Below, piece by piece: positions 33,557 through 39,233 of a stretch of 64,000 nt of DNA; position 1 is the first letter of the stretch, and each line of letters starts with the position of its first letter. A program made the translations under genes and the position numbers. Source of the DNA: Achatina immaculata (taxonomy: Eukaryota > Mollusca > Gastropoda > Stylommatophora > Achatinidae); NCBI GenBank assembly GCA_009760885.1, contig CM019714.1, forward strand, positions 3,025,895-3,089,894, given 5' to 3'. Below the pieces are notes generated by a model that did no database searches, was not told where the DNA came from, and worked only from the letters and a program-made list of their open reading frames with translations.

Positions 33557-36022
33557 GCGTGATACTGACCACATCACCCTCTAGTGTGCTGACAGGTCAA
33601 GGAAAATATGGCCACTAACACCATATCCCTATGTGCCTCTAAGGCATGACAGGGTTACCTTTACCTTTTTATATATATATATATAAACTTGACTGAAATA
33701 AATCAACATATATGAAGTAAAATTTTACTGAAATAAAGCAAAATGTATGTGTTGACCTAATCCTAAAATATAAATACATTTTTGAAATAACACTTTACTG
33801 CAGTAAGCCTGCACATATGAAGTGACACATTATTGGTGTAAACATATATACACATTTATGAACTGACATTTTATTTGAATATCTTACAAAACTGAGCTGG
33901 CACTTCACTGGAATTAAGTATGAATTAATGCTTAACTGGAATAAATCCATATTTATGAAATGACACTTTATTGGAATAAACTTGCAAATATGAACTGACT
34001 GGAATTAACTACAAGTATGAAATAATGGTTCATTTGGAATATATTTACATGAAAGAAATAACACTTTATTGGATGGAATAAAGTTACAAGCATTAATTCT
34101 TTACTGTAATAAATATTCATGTATAAAATTACACTTAATTGTGATAAATCTACCTTTATGGAATATTTTATTGGCACAAATCCATGTGTATTAAATGACA
34201 TTTTTCTGGGAAAACCTGTATGCAGGAAATGACACTTCACTTGAATAAATCTAGATGTATGAAATGAAGCTTTATTGAAATAAACTTACAAGTATGAACT
34301 GACATTTTATCTTCACTAAACCATAGAAGAGAATCAACCTCTCAAACAATAATAATAATAATAATGAGCAATAATGTATCTGGGTTAACATATCCTCAGA
34401 AGAGTTCATCAAACCATCATTAACTTACCTTGAGAAAACTTAGGTCATATTTAATATTTGGATCAAGAATGTTGGTGATCTCCAAGTTGCCATGGATGTA
34501 CGTGCAGCCTGCGTATCGTTTCCTCAGCTGCTGATAGTGAAACTCCAAGGTGCCTGAATAGCCAAAGCCCACTGTAGTACCATAACATTCTGGGTTTGAG
34601 ATTTTAAAAATATAAAGGCATCCATGTTATGCCATTGAAGCACTTATGATATAAGGTGTTTGCACCCATAAATTCCATGATTTGTCAGCACACCAGATAG
34701 TAATGCAGTCAACATCATACCTTGTTGCCTTTTACTTCCCTGGCTGTAGAAGCTATGTACCCATTTCTACTGCTGGTGACCGGATCATCTCATGCTTGAT
34801 CATTAAAGTCACCACACATTTCTAATACTGGTGACTGTGGCAGCACAGACTTGATTAAAGTCACCACACATTTCTAATACTGGTGACTGGGGCACCACAG
34901 ACTTGATTAAAGTCACCACACATTTCTAATACTGGTGACTGGGGCAGCACAGACTTGATTAAAGTCACCACACATTTCTAATACTGGTGACTGGGGCACC
35001 ACAGATTTGATTAAAATCACCACACATTTCTGTTACTGGTGACTGTGGCAGCACAGACTTTATTAAAGTCACCACACATTTCTATTACTGGTGACTGGGG
35101 CACCATAGACTTGATTAAAGTCACCACACATTTCTATTACTGGTGACTGTGGCAGCACAGAGTTGATTAAAGTTACCACACATTTCTATTACTGGTGACT
35201 GGGGCGCACAGACTTGATTAAAGTCACCACACATTTCTAATACTGATGACTGTGGCAGCACAGACTTGATTAAAGTTACCACACATTTCTATTACTGGTG
35301 ACTGGGGCAGCACAGACTTGGTTAAAGTTATTAACTTTTAGCATAAGAGCTGAGTGCGCCAGTCAATACTCAAGTACTCTGGGGTTGGATACAAGGTCAA
35401 TGTAACTAACTTGCTTTTCTGAATAATGCTTTCATCCACTACAAAAAAAAATATTCCTGACTTTGTTTTCTCAGTAATGTCCCCAAGTATTAATTAAAAC
35501 ATGTTTTAAAGTTCATTGTCTGAATAATCCTCGTCTACACTTCATTGTCGAAATAATACCTTCATACACTGGAAATATATTCTTAGCTTTCCATTCCCAA
35601 ATTATGCCCTTAGGTCGGATTATTTTTCAAGTGTCATGAAAGCTTTCTATGACTGAATGAAAGCTGGTTATGACTGTGAATGAAAGTTGGTTATGACTAT
35701 GAGTGAAAGCTGCTTGTGATTCTGCAAGTAACACAACATTAACAAAAGCGACAATGAACATGGGAAGAACTTTCCTCTGCTTTTGTCTAGACATTACAAG
35801 ACAAACGCATCTACTTCTTCGACTACTAACTGCGAAATATCACTTTTTTCTAACAAGACAAACACGAGCTGTGAGGTCTTCTTCATCCATAAAACTGACA
35901 AACATTCATCGCATGAACTTTTTCTTACCTCTCTCTTCTTGTTCATCTATTCTCAGATCTACACTCACTAAACAGACGAAAATGGCAGCTACGCAGGAGA
36001 GTGCCAGACATAACCTAGCCAT
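8537..36022 (-). CDS. EGFR: EGFR/ErbB-family receptor tyrosine kinase, N-terminal part of gene (7 exons)
   Basis: Seven exons on the minus strand join in one open frame of 259 codons: 36022-35929, 34589-34429, 29268-29157, 27129-27040, 25076-24945, 18091-18023 and 8655-8537. The product starts with a signal peptide, continues through receptor L domain I (motifs GNLEIT, YDLSFLK, VSGYVLLGL, SLEVIRANN, GLKRLHMPQLKEI) and enters the furin-like cysteine-rich region (CHDECDGRC, ECCHSSCAVGC). Motif order and spacing follow vertebrate EGFR. The family binds EGF-type ligands outside the cell, dimerises and signals through a cytoplasmic kinase. Phases agree at every junction (1, 0, 1, 1, 1, 1). L domain II, transmembrane and kinase exons are not in the window and should lie to the left. 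The introns hold nearly all the mobile elements between 8.6 and 36 kb. Sure of the family; orthology among ErbB members is inferred. Confidence 0.9.
8797..9055 (-). mobile_element. tRNA-type SINE copy (family S1)
   Basis: Shares GTGGTCAGTACCACACCTGG, GGTACCCATTTTTAGAGGC and a GGTAA-rich end with copies at 30897, 33553, 34650 and 63812. The orientation is set by the copy at 30897, whose tRNA-like head is on the plus strand. Confidence 0.5.
9056..9720. other. EGFR intron sequence, no gene seen
   Basis: AT-rich, no clear exon. A TTAACCCTTGCTGGCC stretch near 9353 resembles a transposon end, but no partner was found. Confidence 0.4.
9725..10275 (+). repeat. 29-30-bp AT-rich minisatellite
   Basis: About 15 copies of TTGTGGATTTAAATATTTTA plus a T-rich remainder. 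The array is interrupted by an RTE-B tail at 10123-10233 and resumes for about one and a half units. Confidence 0.9.
10123..10233 (+). mobile_element. Short RTE-B 3' end inserted in the AT minisatellite
   Basis: About 110 bp of RTE-B C-terminal sequence (GCAGGGCATCTTGCTTACAA) with a GACT-repeat tail. TTGTGGA flanks it on both sides as a probable 7-bp duplication. Confidence 0.75.
10440..10560 (+). mobile_element. LINE or SINE 3' end with GAA-rich tail
   Basis: The sequence ends in GCAGAAGAAGAAGAAGACGAAGAAG at about 10529-10553, the same tail type as Element X, but its body differs. The family is not identified. Confidence 0.35.
10690..12370 (+). mobile_element. I/Nimb-like LINE with RNase H, heavily decayed
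   Basis: Plus-strand pieces read MAVVALDLEDACDRADY (RT motif A region), FLKYLGIVFDRALFLNHHMD (RT end) and WIYCTGHAGVKSNERVDKLA (RNase H C-terminal motif). The YADD box is broken and large parts are missing. Confidence 0.7.
12655..12910 (-). mobile_element. RTE-A 3' end fragment
   Basis: Minus-strand 3' terminal about 250 bp of RTE-A, beginning (on the plus strand) at a decayed ATAAG-type tail and ending at ATATGTCCATCTCC. Confidence 0.75.
12955..14692 (-). mobile_element. RTE-B (BovB-like) LINE, C-terminal two thirds
   Basis: Minus strand from the ATTC tail through the C-terminus, YADD box (EIRYADDTVLLST, near 13735), motif A (LIDYSKAFDCVQH) and linker (GKSPGCDEITAEFIKAGG). The copy is 5'-truncated at 14692, where it abuts a plus-strand I-type LINE. 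Stops interrupt the frame near 13860-13965 and elsewhere. Confidence 0.88.
14693..17545 (+). mobile_element. I/Nimb-like LINE: RT plus RNase H, 5'-truncated
   Basis: The open frame 14646-16265 (539 codons; the first ~16 are antisense RTE-B) carries RT: GVPQGGVLSPTLF, YADD at residues 214-217 (near 15285), YLGVTLDSKLTW and HLEYGS. RNase H begins at VYTDGSAHN (Asp515). A TAG at 16263 then interrupts the frame (TTD*ISIPTGKY). RNase H resumes after the MITE at 17149 (LQWIPSHCEIPGNEKADHLAKEG) and ends in a CTCAQVPQTVEHNLQNC zinc-knuckle. The C-terminal RNase H and zinc-knuckle place it in the I superfamily. No endonuclease part remains. Confidence 0.85.
16439..17148 (+). mobile_element. 710-bp MITE with TTAA target duplication (piggyBac-type)
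   Basis: The element splits the RNase H codons exactly between CCTTAA and TTAAGGATGCC. TTAA lies on both sides (16435-16438 and 17149-17152), and a related uninterrupted RNase H copy near 24290 (minus strand) supplies the empty site. The ends are CTCTTTCCGTGC and, reversed, CTCTTTCTTTGCG. It has no transposase. A second, diverged and inverted copy is at 37984-38669. Confidence 0.88.
17545..17975 (+). repeat. 33-bp coding minisatellite at LINE C-terminus, about 12 copies
   Basis: The unit encodes eleven residues (ETRLDYCCKGS, KTNPNYCYKGS and similar) and stays in frame with the LINE zinc-knuckle for over 130 codons. The trio ETRLDYCC, ETRLDYCY, KTNPNYCY repeats twice, a 99-bp higher-order unit. 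Confidence 0.95.
18023..18091 (-). CDS. EGFR: EGFR exon 6: first module of cysteine-rich domain, atypical
   Basis: 69 nt between a 3'-type TTGCAG and a GTTGGT donor. It reads 22 codons containing CPEGGRWGDDSSLCQQ. The spacing C-P-x-G-x-x-W-G-x5-C-Q equals CPNGSCWGAGEENCQ of human EGFR, and the join to exon 7 reproduces C-Q-x6-C-x3-C-x-G-R-C exactly. The cysteine before Trp is Arg here, and the two cysteines expected just upstream (GSCQKC in human) are absent. The exon lies between a 33-bp minisatellite and an RTE-B fragment, so assembly or annotation could easily miss it. Confidence 0.75.
18205..18588 (+). mobile_element. RTE-B plus-strand copy, upstream half
   Basis: C-terminal RT sequence of RTE-B (EKLEELESFEYL, NNGDTMREIKRRTS, PIATYACETWTLNKTAEKHI). 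It stops at ATCTATCCATACT, where RTE-A interrupts it. It continues at 21699. Confidence 0.8.
18589..21698 (-). mobile_element. Near full-length RTE-A non-LTR retrotransposon
   Basis: About 3.1 kb on the minus strand. The 5' end (21600-21690) precedes the endonuclease start (TKIGFWNVRMIAALTKI, DILGISEM). The endonuclease continues through HKTTWISPDHRTRNQIDHF and NSDHNLCIG; then come the linker (NKATGEDEITPEMLKAI), RT (SCLDQIFTLRIILEEH) and the C-terminal end (FENKCLRKVLGIK). The 3' end lies at 18590. The frame is broken in several places. It is inserted into a plus-strand RTE-B copy whose halves flank it. Confidence 0.88.
21699..21995 (+). mobile_element. RTE-B plus-strand copy, downstream half
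   Basis: Resumes CTATACTACAAGAACTTAAT exactly where the 18205 piece stops and runs to the RTE-B GACT-repeat tail (21972-21988). CTAT..ATACT on both sides is a probable target duplication of the RTE-A insertion. Confidence 0.8.
21996..23090. other. EGFR intron sequence with one unassigned open frame
   Basis: AT-rich. Apart from the 22316-22618 frame, only a short triplicated TGTTTCATTAATGATG stretch (22808-22871) stands out. Confidence 0.5.
22316..22618 (-). CDS. Unrecognised open frame inside EGFR intron
   Basis: A 100-codon open stretch on the minus strand is bounded upstream by a TAG and ends with TAA at 22318-22316. Composition is protein-like, with motifs NLKISINVDITERIW, CSDLYKVMEHGQPCP and ETIPCEDE and four or more cysteines. 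It has no upstream ATG; the first Met is about halfway along. It could be an exon of an unknown gene, a processed fragment or a diverged transposon piece. A faint likeness to ML/GM2-activator cysteine spacing was considered but is too weak to name. Confidence 0.3.
   Translation of the reverse strand, partial: KAYTSEFCEDVRKNRCTNENENLKISINVDITERIWSAQITELYTDMWKSVISCSDLYKVMEHGQPCPVRDGVMITEKYLEFKRGIMFALETIPCEDEIM
23091..24125 (+). mobile_element. RTE-A plus copy with internal deletion
   Basis: It begins with 5' leader sequence and the endonuclease start (KIGFWNVRTMAATTK), then jumps within the endonuclease to RT (FIDFKKAFDSIHRD, GTQLEDLDFADDITL). A short internal duplication (AAAATTGTCAACATCATTAG twice near 23790-23850) adds residues. 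It ends where a minus-strand LINE piece starts. Confidence 0.82.
24126..24630 (-). mobile_element. I/Nimb-like LINE RNase H fragment
   Basis: Minus strand: VYTDGSAHNAIKNGGAGAH, EVRAIIAAVEKLSDS and DARSVLEALQCNKLPDL, then IPSHCGIPGNEKADHLAKEG in a shifted frame. It is the same family as the 14.7-kb copy, here without the MITE. Confidence 0.85.
24945..25076 (-). CDS. EGFR: EGFR exon 5: end of receptor L domain I
   Basis: 132 nt. It continues MPQLK|EISSGKVLFTRNP, then VNTINWEPIV and FLDHAFDES, matching EILHGAVRFSNNP...VESIQWRDIV of EGFR. The acceptor is ATGCTAG. Two overlapping donors are possible: GTTGGT after 24945 (phase 1, joins exon 6 in frame) and GTAACT after 24941 (phase 2, gives a stop with exon 6). 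The first was chosen because it alone keeps the frame. Confidence 0.85.
25200..25445 (-). repeat. Degenerate 30-bp tandem repeat
   Basis: Variants of CAGTATGACAACAGTTTGAT with a short remainder recur about eight times, only the first two nearly identical. Confidence 0.6.
25446..26142. other. EGFR intron sequence, no gene seen
   Basis: AT-rich. A 108-codon open frame on the plus strand (25872-26198) is lysine- and histidine-rich, runs into the RTE-A tail and does not look like a real protein. Confidence 0.5.
26143..26960 (-). mobile_element. RTE-A 3' fragment with a second RTE-A inserted in it
   Basis: Minus-strand RTE-A end 26143-26640 continues at 26869-26960. Between them lies a plus-strand RTE-A tail (26640-26868, GRRKRGRPCEILKRTLLRE, ATAAG tail). 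TATAACTTTA on both sides of the insert is a 10-bp target duplication. Confidence 0.82.
27040..27129 (-). CDS. EGFR: EGFR exon 4: receptor L domain I, late part
   Basis: 90 nt, acceptor ACTGACAG, donor GTAATTAT. It encodes DDYSLVVVL and then SGLKRLHMPQLK, matching the SYALAVL and TGLKELPMRNLQ segments of EGFR. Both borders are phase 1. The pyrimidine tract before the acceptor is poor, but CTAAC and ACTGAC could serve as branch points. The frame fits both neighbours exactly. Confidence 0.88.
27150..27350 (+). repeat. Degenerate 20-22-bp repeat
   Basis: Variants of GTTATGTGAGTATAGTTTTT recur about nine times in the EGFR intron just upstream of exon 4. Confidence 0.6.
27360..28110. other. EGFR intron sequence, no gene seen
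   Basis: AT-rich, with a short TA run at about 28007-28020. Nothing else recognised. Confidence 0.5.
28130..28640 (+). repeat. 70-bp minisatellite, six copies, plus poly-C
   Basis: The unit CCATTCCTCTCTAATCTATG... repeats every 70 bp from about 28187 to 28597. Units alternate AGACTTCC and AGATTTCC for the first five, a dimeric higher-order pattern. It sits inside a CAGGGCTGTCTTAACA-type interspersed element and is followed by a run of C (about 28602-28618). Confidence 0.92.
28641..29126. other. EGFR intron sequence, no gene seen
   Basis: Unique-looking AT-rich sequence. A 66-codon frame at 28919-29119 has no recognisable features. Confidence 0.5.
29136..29156 (-). other. EGFR: Possible alternative 21-nt extension of EGFR exon 3
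   Basis: Minus-strand sequence after exon 3 reads ATTATGGGTAAGT and, 21 nt later, ATTATGGTAAGT, so two strong donors lie in tandem. Use of the distal donor (exon end 29136) adds seven codons, GKLPTDY, and keeps phase 1. The proximal donor fits vertebrate EGFR length better. Only sequence is seen; usage of the second site is inference. Confidence 0.4.
29157..29268 (-). CDS. EGFR: EGFR exon 3: receptor L domain I, middle
   Basis: 112 nt, acceptor CTGTTTTAG, donor GTAAGTTA. It encodes 37 residues from TIRYVSGYVLLGL through SMDSLEVIRANNTYRIM and matches the EGFR stretch TIQEVAGYVLIAL...LENLQIIRGN. It ends in phase 1. A second perfect donor lies 21 nt downstream in the same phase (see separate entry). 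Confidence 0.93.
29640..30150. repeat. Two short degenerate tandem arrays
   Basis: 29660-29860 repeats TTATAAAACACATAACACTG variants. 29940-30150 repeats GTCTGCTTATCTGAACAG variants (about 33 bp), seven or so times. Confidence 0.65.
30180..30720 (+). mobile_element. I-type LINE 3' end: RNase H end and zinc-knuckle
   Basis: Plus strand: WIPSHCSMHGNETADILAKEGG, then SVIKITFKNKW; after a stop at 30466, HKLNTDPTNMCACG and EHILQECPTYEVLREQMWP. It is a family different from the 14.7-kb element, with the same domain order. Confidence 0.75.
30897..31105 (+). mobile_element. tRNA-type SINE (family S1) with B-box-like head
   Basis: TGGTGGTTCAATCTG fits a polymerase III B box and is followed by the S1 body (AGCCAGGTGTGGTGCTGACC). 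This copy defines the family orientation. The tail of better copies is TTACC-rich. Confidence 0.5.
31313..33125 (+). repeat. Compound minisatellite: 40-bp core plus variable GA run, about 33 copies
   Basis: The core AGACAATCAGTTCTACTATC + AAGCAGCAACAAAGGTTCAG recurs about 33 times, each followed by a GA run of variable length (longest about 31880-31935). The total is about 1.8 kb. Open frames across it (STIKQQQRFRERERE) are a by-product of the repeat. Confidence 0.96.
33283..33520 (-). mobile_element. RTE-type LINE 3' end inserted in a TA microsatellite
   Basis: The minus strand reads GHVLRMTDNSLPKIALRW, SRSKGRPKETWRRTTE and LWKTLAEAPCALGT, the conserved C-terminal end of a fourth RTE-like family. 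TA repeats (33241-33273 and 33524-33552) lie on both sides. Confidence 0.75.
33553..33662 (+). mobile_element. SINE S1, 3' half
   Basis: GATACTGACCACATCACCCT to a TTACCTTTACC tail. It is the reverse complement of the start of the 63812 copy, and it follows the TA tract directly. Confidence 0.55.
33690..34315 (-). repeat. Old degenerate repeat, about 38 bp
   Basis: Variants of GAAATGACACTTTATTGGAATAAA recur roughly every 35-40 bp with heavy divergence, ending near an AAT microsatellite at 34350-34363. Confidence 0.55.
34429..34589 (-). CDS. EGFR: EGFR exon 2: receptor L domain I, first part
   Basis: 161 nt, acceptor AAACCCAG, donor GTAAGTTA. After completing the split codon it reads 53 residues without stop, from CYGTT to YDLSFLK. 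It carries the L-domain core, with the cysteine of YAGCTYIHGNLEIT aligned to NNCEVVLGNLEIT of EGFR. It ends in phase 0 directly after SFLK. This exon gives the clearest family assignment in the window. Confidence 0.93.
34650..34800 (-). mobile_element. SINE S1 fragment that seeds the next array
   Basis: TTGTCAGCACACCAGATAGT, GCCTTTTACTTCCCTGGCTG and TACCCATTTCTACTGCTGGT follow the S1 body. The last part is repeated in the adjoining 52-bp minisatellite. Confidence 0.5.
34800..35335 (+). repeat. 52-bp minisatellite, about 10 copies, in EGFR intron 1
   Basis: The unit ATTAAAGTCACCACACATTT... with CTGGTGACTGGGGCACCACAG. The TTTCTA..TACTGGTGAC part matches the adjacent SINE. Confidence 0.93.
35929..36022 (-). 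CDS. EGFR: EGFR exon 1: signal peptide
   Basis: The ATG at 36022-36020 opens MARLCLALSCVAAIFVCLVS, a basic residue followed by a long hydrophobic stretch typical of a secretory signal. An acidic stretch (DEQEER) follows. The exon is 94 nt and ends in phase 1 at a GTAAGA donor (35928-35923). An upstream in-frame Met (36112) exists, but the signal peptide sits directly behind the Met chosen here. The split codon G|AA gives Glu when joined to exon 2, placing Cys of CYGTT at the position of the first L-domain cysteine (CQGT in human EGFR). The 5' UTR and promoter are not defined. Confidence 0.82.
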
Positions 36023-36439
36023 GTTTGAAATGTTAACAAAAACTGAAGCCTCTTCAAGACTCGTTAATGTGAGGCAGGTGCTGGAGGAGTCTAAAAATAG
36101 AACGGCAAGCATCGCAAACCTAGAAGTAAGACGTCTCCTGCGGAGAAAGCGGGTGTCTGAGCTACTGCATGAACACTACACTACCTTGTGCTTCAGACAA
36201 TATGAACTAGGCTCCACTTTCATCAAAACTGAACATCCAGATTTCATATTATTGCCTGAGAACGAGCCATCCTCATGCACTCGAAAAATGTTTCTAATTT
36301 AGTGTAATGAACAATTCCCAAATGTATCCAAAAATATAGTCCAAATTTTCTGTTACAAATAATGTTTTCTATCACTGAAAATGTGTTTAACATTTTTTCC
36401 TAAATATTTTTTTTAAATACTGCCCTTATTCACTGACAA

Positions 36440-36870
36440 TATATACTTAATTTTGTTTTCTGAACAGTCTTTTTACATAGATAATATGTTCTTAACTTTA
36501 CATAGATAACATGTTCCTAACTTTACATAGATAATATGTTGCTAACTTTACATAGATAATATGTTCCTAACTTTACACAGATAATATGTTGCTAACTTTA
36601 CACAGATAATATGTTCCTAACTTTACACAGATAATATGTTTCTAACTTTACACAGATAATATGTTCCTAACTTTACACAGATAATATGTTCCTAACTTTA
36701 CACAGATAATATGTTCCTAACTTTACATAGATAATGTGTTCCTAACTTTACATAGATAATGTGTTTCTAACTTTACACAGATAATGTGTTCCTAACTTTA
36801 CACAGATAATGTGTTCCTAACTTTACATAGATAATGTGTTCCTAACTTTACATAGATAATATGTTCCTAA
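36440..36870 (+). repeat. 25-bp minisatellite upstream of the EGFR start
   Basis: About 16 copies of CTTTACATAGATAATATGTT + CCTAA, with CACAG/CATAG, ATATG/ATGTG and CCT/GCT variants. It begins roughly 420 bp upstream (minus-strand sense) of the EGFR start codon. Confidence 0.95.
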
Positions 36871-36990
36871 TTTCCGTTTCTGAATAATGCCCTGGTGCGT
36901 TGAAATTTATTAGATTTTTTTAGAACACAGAATTCATGTGAATTTATACTTTGTCTCCTCTCTCTATTTCTTTGTTATGTGTGTTTTTGT

Positions 36991-37016
36991 ATGATTAAAG
37001 CTCACGCCGAAACGTC
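36991..37016 (+). ncRNA. Hammerhead-like motif in PLE end (copy 3)
   Basis: ATGATTA, AGC-TCAC-GCC, GAAACGTC, with TTGT/ACAA flanks. One stem II pair is lost by G to A. Confidence 0.4.
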
Positions 37017-37825
37017 ACAACTGTGTACTGGTTAATTAACACACAATAAATAGTGTATAAGTATACAACTATACACAAAGCACTGCAGTAAAGCTGTGAT
37101 ATCAAAATGTATAAACTAGGAAAAAAGTAGGAACAGCTTTATTCAACGATTACAAAGCCATGACACATGCAGGACGAAGAAGTAGAGAGGGGAGATAAAG
37201 TATAGGTATATTGGAAGAACAAAAGAGAGTACAAAACGTACAAAAACGTTTGTCGCATTGAAAATAACTTAGTAAAAGAATCAGAGAGAGGAGACAAAGT
37301 ATAGGATCACATAAAATATACATAATCATTCATTTCACCTTCTCCTATGTAAACTACCATCCCTTCCTTTCCATCACCCACTATCTAACATTACAATTCC
37401 TTATCTATTCACGACTATGTAACACTACTTTTCACTCCTTTAAGAGCATGGTCCATGGTTATTGACGCTCCGATCATCCCTGTTCTTTGTAGAATTCTCT
37501 GCTCTTTTTCTGAGCATCCATTTTCTCTCAAGCGCCATCACCCTGGTAACAGTCACTTCTTGTTTACGTTGATGGCACAAACCAAGAATTATTTGAAAGC
37601 CGTCTAAAATATTCAGTTAAGTTTTGTTCTAATTATATTTCTTGATTATTTTTTTTCTTTTTTTTTTAAAGTTCATTTTTAACATAGTGTTATGTGATCA
37701 GATACCTGGTCTCCTCTCTCTGATTCTCCTATTAAGTTATTTTCACTGATACAAACATCTTTTGTTATTCCAATACACCTATGCTTTATCTCCTTTCTCT
37801 AATTCTTCGTCCCGTATGTGTTTGT

Positions 37826-37851
37826 ATGAATAAGGCTCACGCCGAAACGTC
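37826..37851 (+). ncRNA. Hammerhead-like motif in PLE end (copy 4)
   Basis: ATGAATA, GGC-TCAC-GCC, GAAACGTC. The variable core position 7 is A while A3 and U8 are kept. Stem I uses TTGT/ACGA with a G-U pair. Confidence 0.42.
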
Positions 37852-37983
37852 ACGATTTTGTATTCGTTAAATAATAATGCTGTTTCTACTTTTTCCCTAG
37901 TTTATACATTTCGTTAAATATTATAGCTGTTCCTACTTTTTTCTAGTTTATACATTTTCATGCACTGAAAGTATTTGAACTCT

Positions 37984-38669
37984 TTCTGAGCCTTTCGGCA
38001 CTACAGTGGCACTTCCGGTTTTCCGACATGCTACGTATCGTCATTATAGTGACGCTTGGTTTGTTTGATTAAAAAACCTGTGTAACATTTAGATTGTACA
38101 TATTTCGTCTGCGTTTCCGGTGACTCTTTTCAAAATGGTGAAAGAGTGCTTAGTTACGAGCCATGCCGAGCGAGAAAAAGGAAGAAAAACATCGAACATT
38201 TTCAATTTTTGATGATGTAGATAGGGGTATGGACATGGCCTGTGACCACCCCACTGCTCTTGAATGTATCCCAAGTATATCTAGACATATTAGACGACTG
38301 GAGAAGTAGTTAGGAGGTTATTTCAGGCATTAACTTAGCGAGAATGCAACATAGAATCGCAATACGAGATCGACAAGTAGATCCAGACATCTCAGATGGT
38401 AAGTAGTGTAGATCTAGACCTAGCCGATGGTGAGCTGGGCACAATCATTGTCTAAAATCACCACATTACTTCTTTTTTTCCTAAAAAAAACCTCTGCATT
38501 TATGAAATCTTCATACATTTGGTTGTACTTTGAAACATAATAAGTACACGGAAGTACATGTAAATACTGTTTTCCATTCCATTTTGCAACTATACCCCCT
38601 ATACAGATCAAGACCCGCGCTTTTATTCCAGTTCCAACTGAACGTCCGCGTTTTTTCCTGCGGCACGAA
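37984..38669 (-). mobile_element. Second, diverged copy of the TTAA MITE
   Basis: Reverse-complement homolog of 16439-17148 along most of its length (AGATTGTACATATTTCGTC, ATAGGGGTATGGACATGGCC, GTGAGCTGGGCACAATCA). The ends are mutated and TTAA borders are not preserved. It lies among PLE ends. An open minus-strand stretch (38734-38420) has no recognisable domain. Confidence 0.8.
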
Positions 38670-38689
38670 AATAATGTTCTAAATAATGA

Positions 38690-38890
38690 CCTCATGCGCT
38701 GAACTTTATTAGATTTTTTTTTAAAATACAGCATTTGTGTGAATTTATACTTTGTCTCCTCTCTCTATTTCTTCGTTCTATGTGTTTATATATGATTAAG
38801 GCTCAAGCCAAAACATCACAAATGTGTACTCGTTAATTACTAAAGCTTTTCCTACTTTTTTCCTAGTTTATACATTTTCATGCATTGAAA
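38690..38890 (+). mobile_element. PLE terminal segment
   Basis: GTGAATTTATACTTTGTCTC to the CCTAGTTTATACATTTTCAT end. It contains decayed hammerhead-like copy 5. Confidence 0.7.
38792..38817 (+). ncRNA. Hammerhead-like motif in PLE end (copy 5), decayed
   Basis: ATGATTA, GGC-TCAA-GCC, then AAAACATC. The conserved GAAA and ACGT are mutated, so this copy should be inactive. Confidence 0.35.
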
Positions 38891-39222
38891 GTATTTTAAA
38901 TATTCTAAATAATGCACACATGCACTGAAAATATATTCATAGCTTTGTTTTGTGTGCTCTTTCCTATTACTATTTCATGTAGAAACGCCTTTAAAAGATC
39001 TTTCCAGCTATTAGGCACACAAATTTTCTTATATAGACATTTCATTCTCTTTATTATTTTGAGTGAGGAAAAATCTTTTCTATTATTTAATTACTGTTTT
39101 TAAAAACTCACATATTTTCTGATATTATTTACGGTATAACGACCTTTCATTTTTATTTATACACAATAATATAGATATGTATAAGATCTTACAGAATTTT
39201 ATAATTTGTGTGACACACGAAT
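38891..39222. other. Intergenic sequence, nothing recognised
   Basis: AT-rich sequence between a PLE end and the RTE-C insertion. Confidence 0.5.
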
Positions 39223-39233
39223 AATTAGTGTAT

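Larger units (their letters stand above)
36890..37915 (+). mobile_element. PLE terminal segments, clustered
   Basis: Two plus-strand PLE ends (about 36900-37035 and 37620-37900) flank sequence that includes a reversed PLE end at about 37080-37200 (AGGAAAAAAGTAGGAACAGC). Each plus copy carries the hammerhead-like motif. No reverse transcriptase is present. Confidence 0.75.

Noticed and set aside
35703..36302. 199-codon plus-strand open frame whose last 106 codons start at a good ATG context (35982) and look like a small helical protein
   Set aside because: It is antisense to EGFR exon 1, whose signal peptide, donor and phase fit the rest of the receptor. The plus frame starts at GTG and has no firm homolog. 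I first suspected a cilia-associated small protein, but the similarity is too weak.
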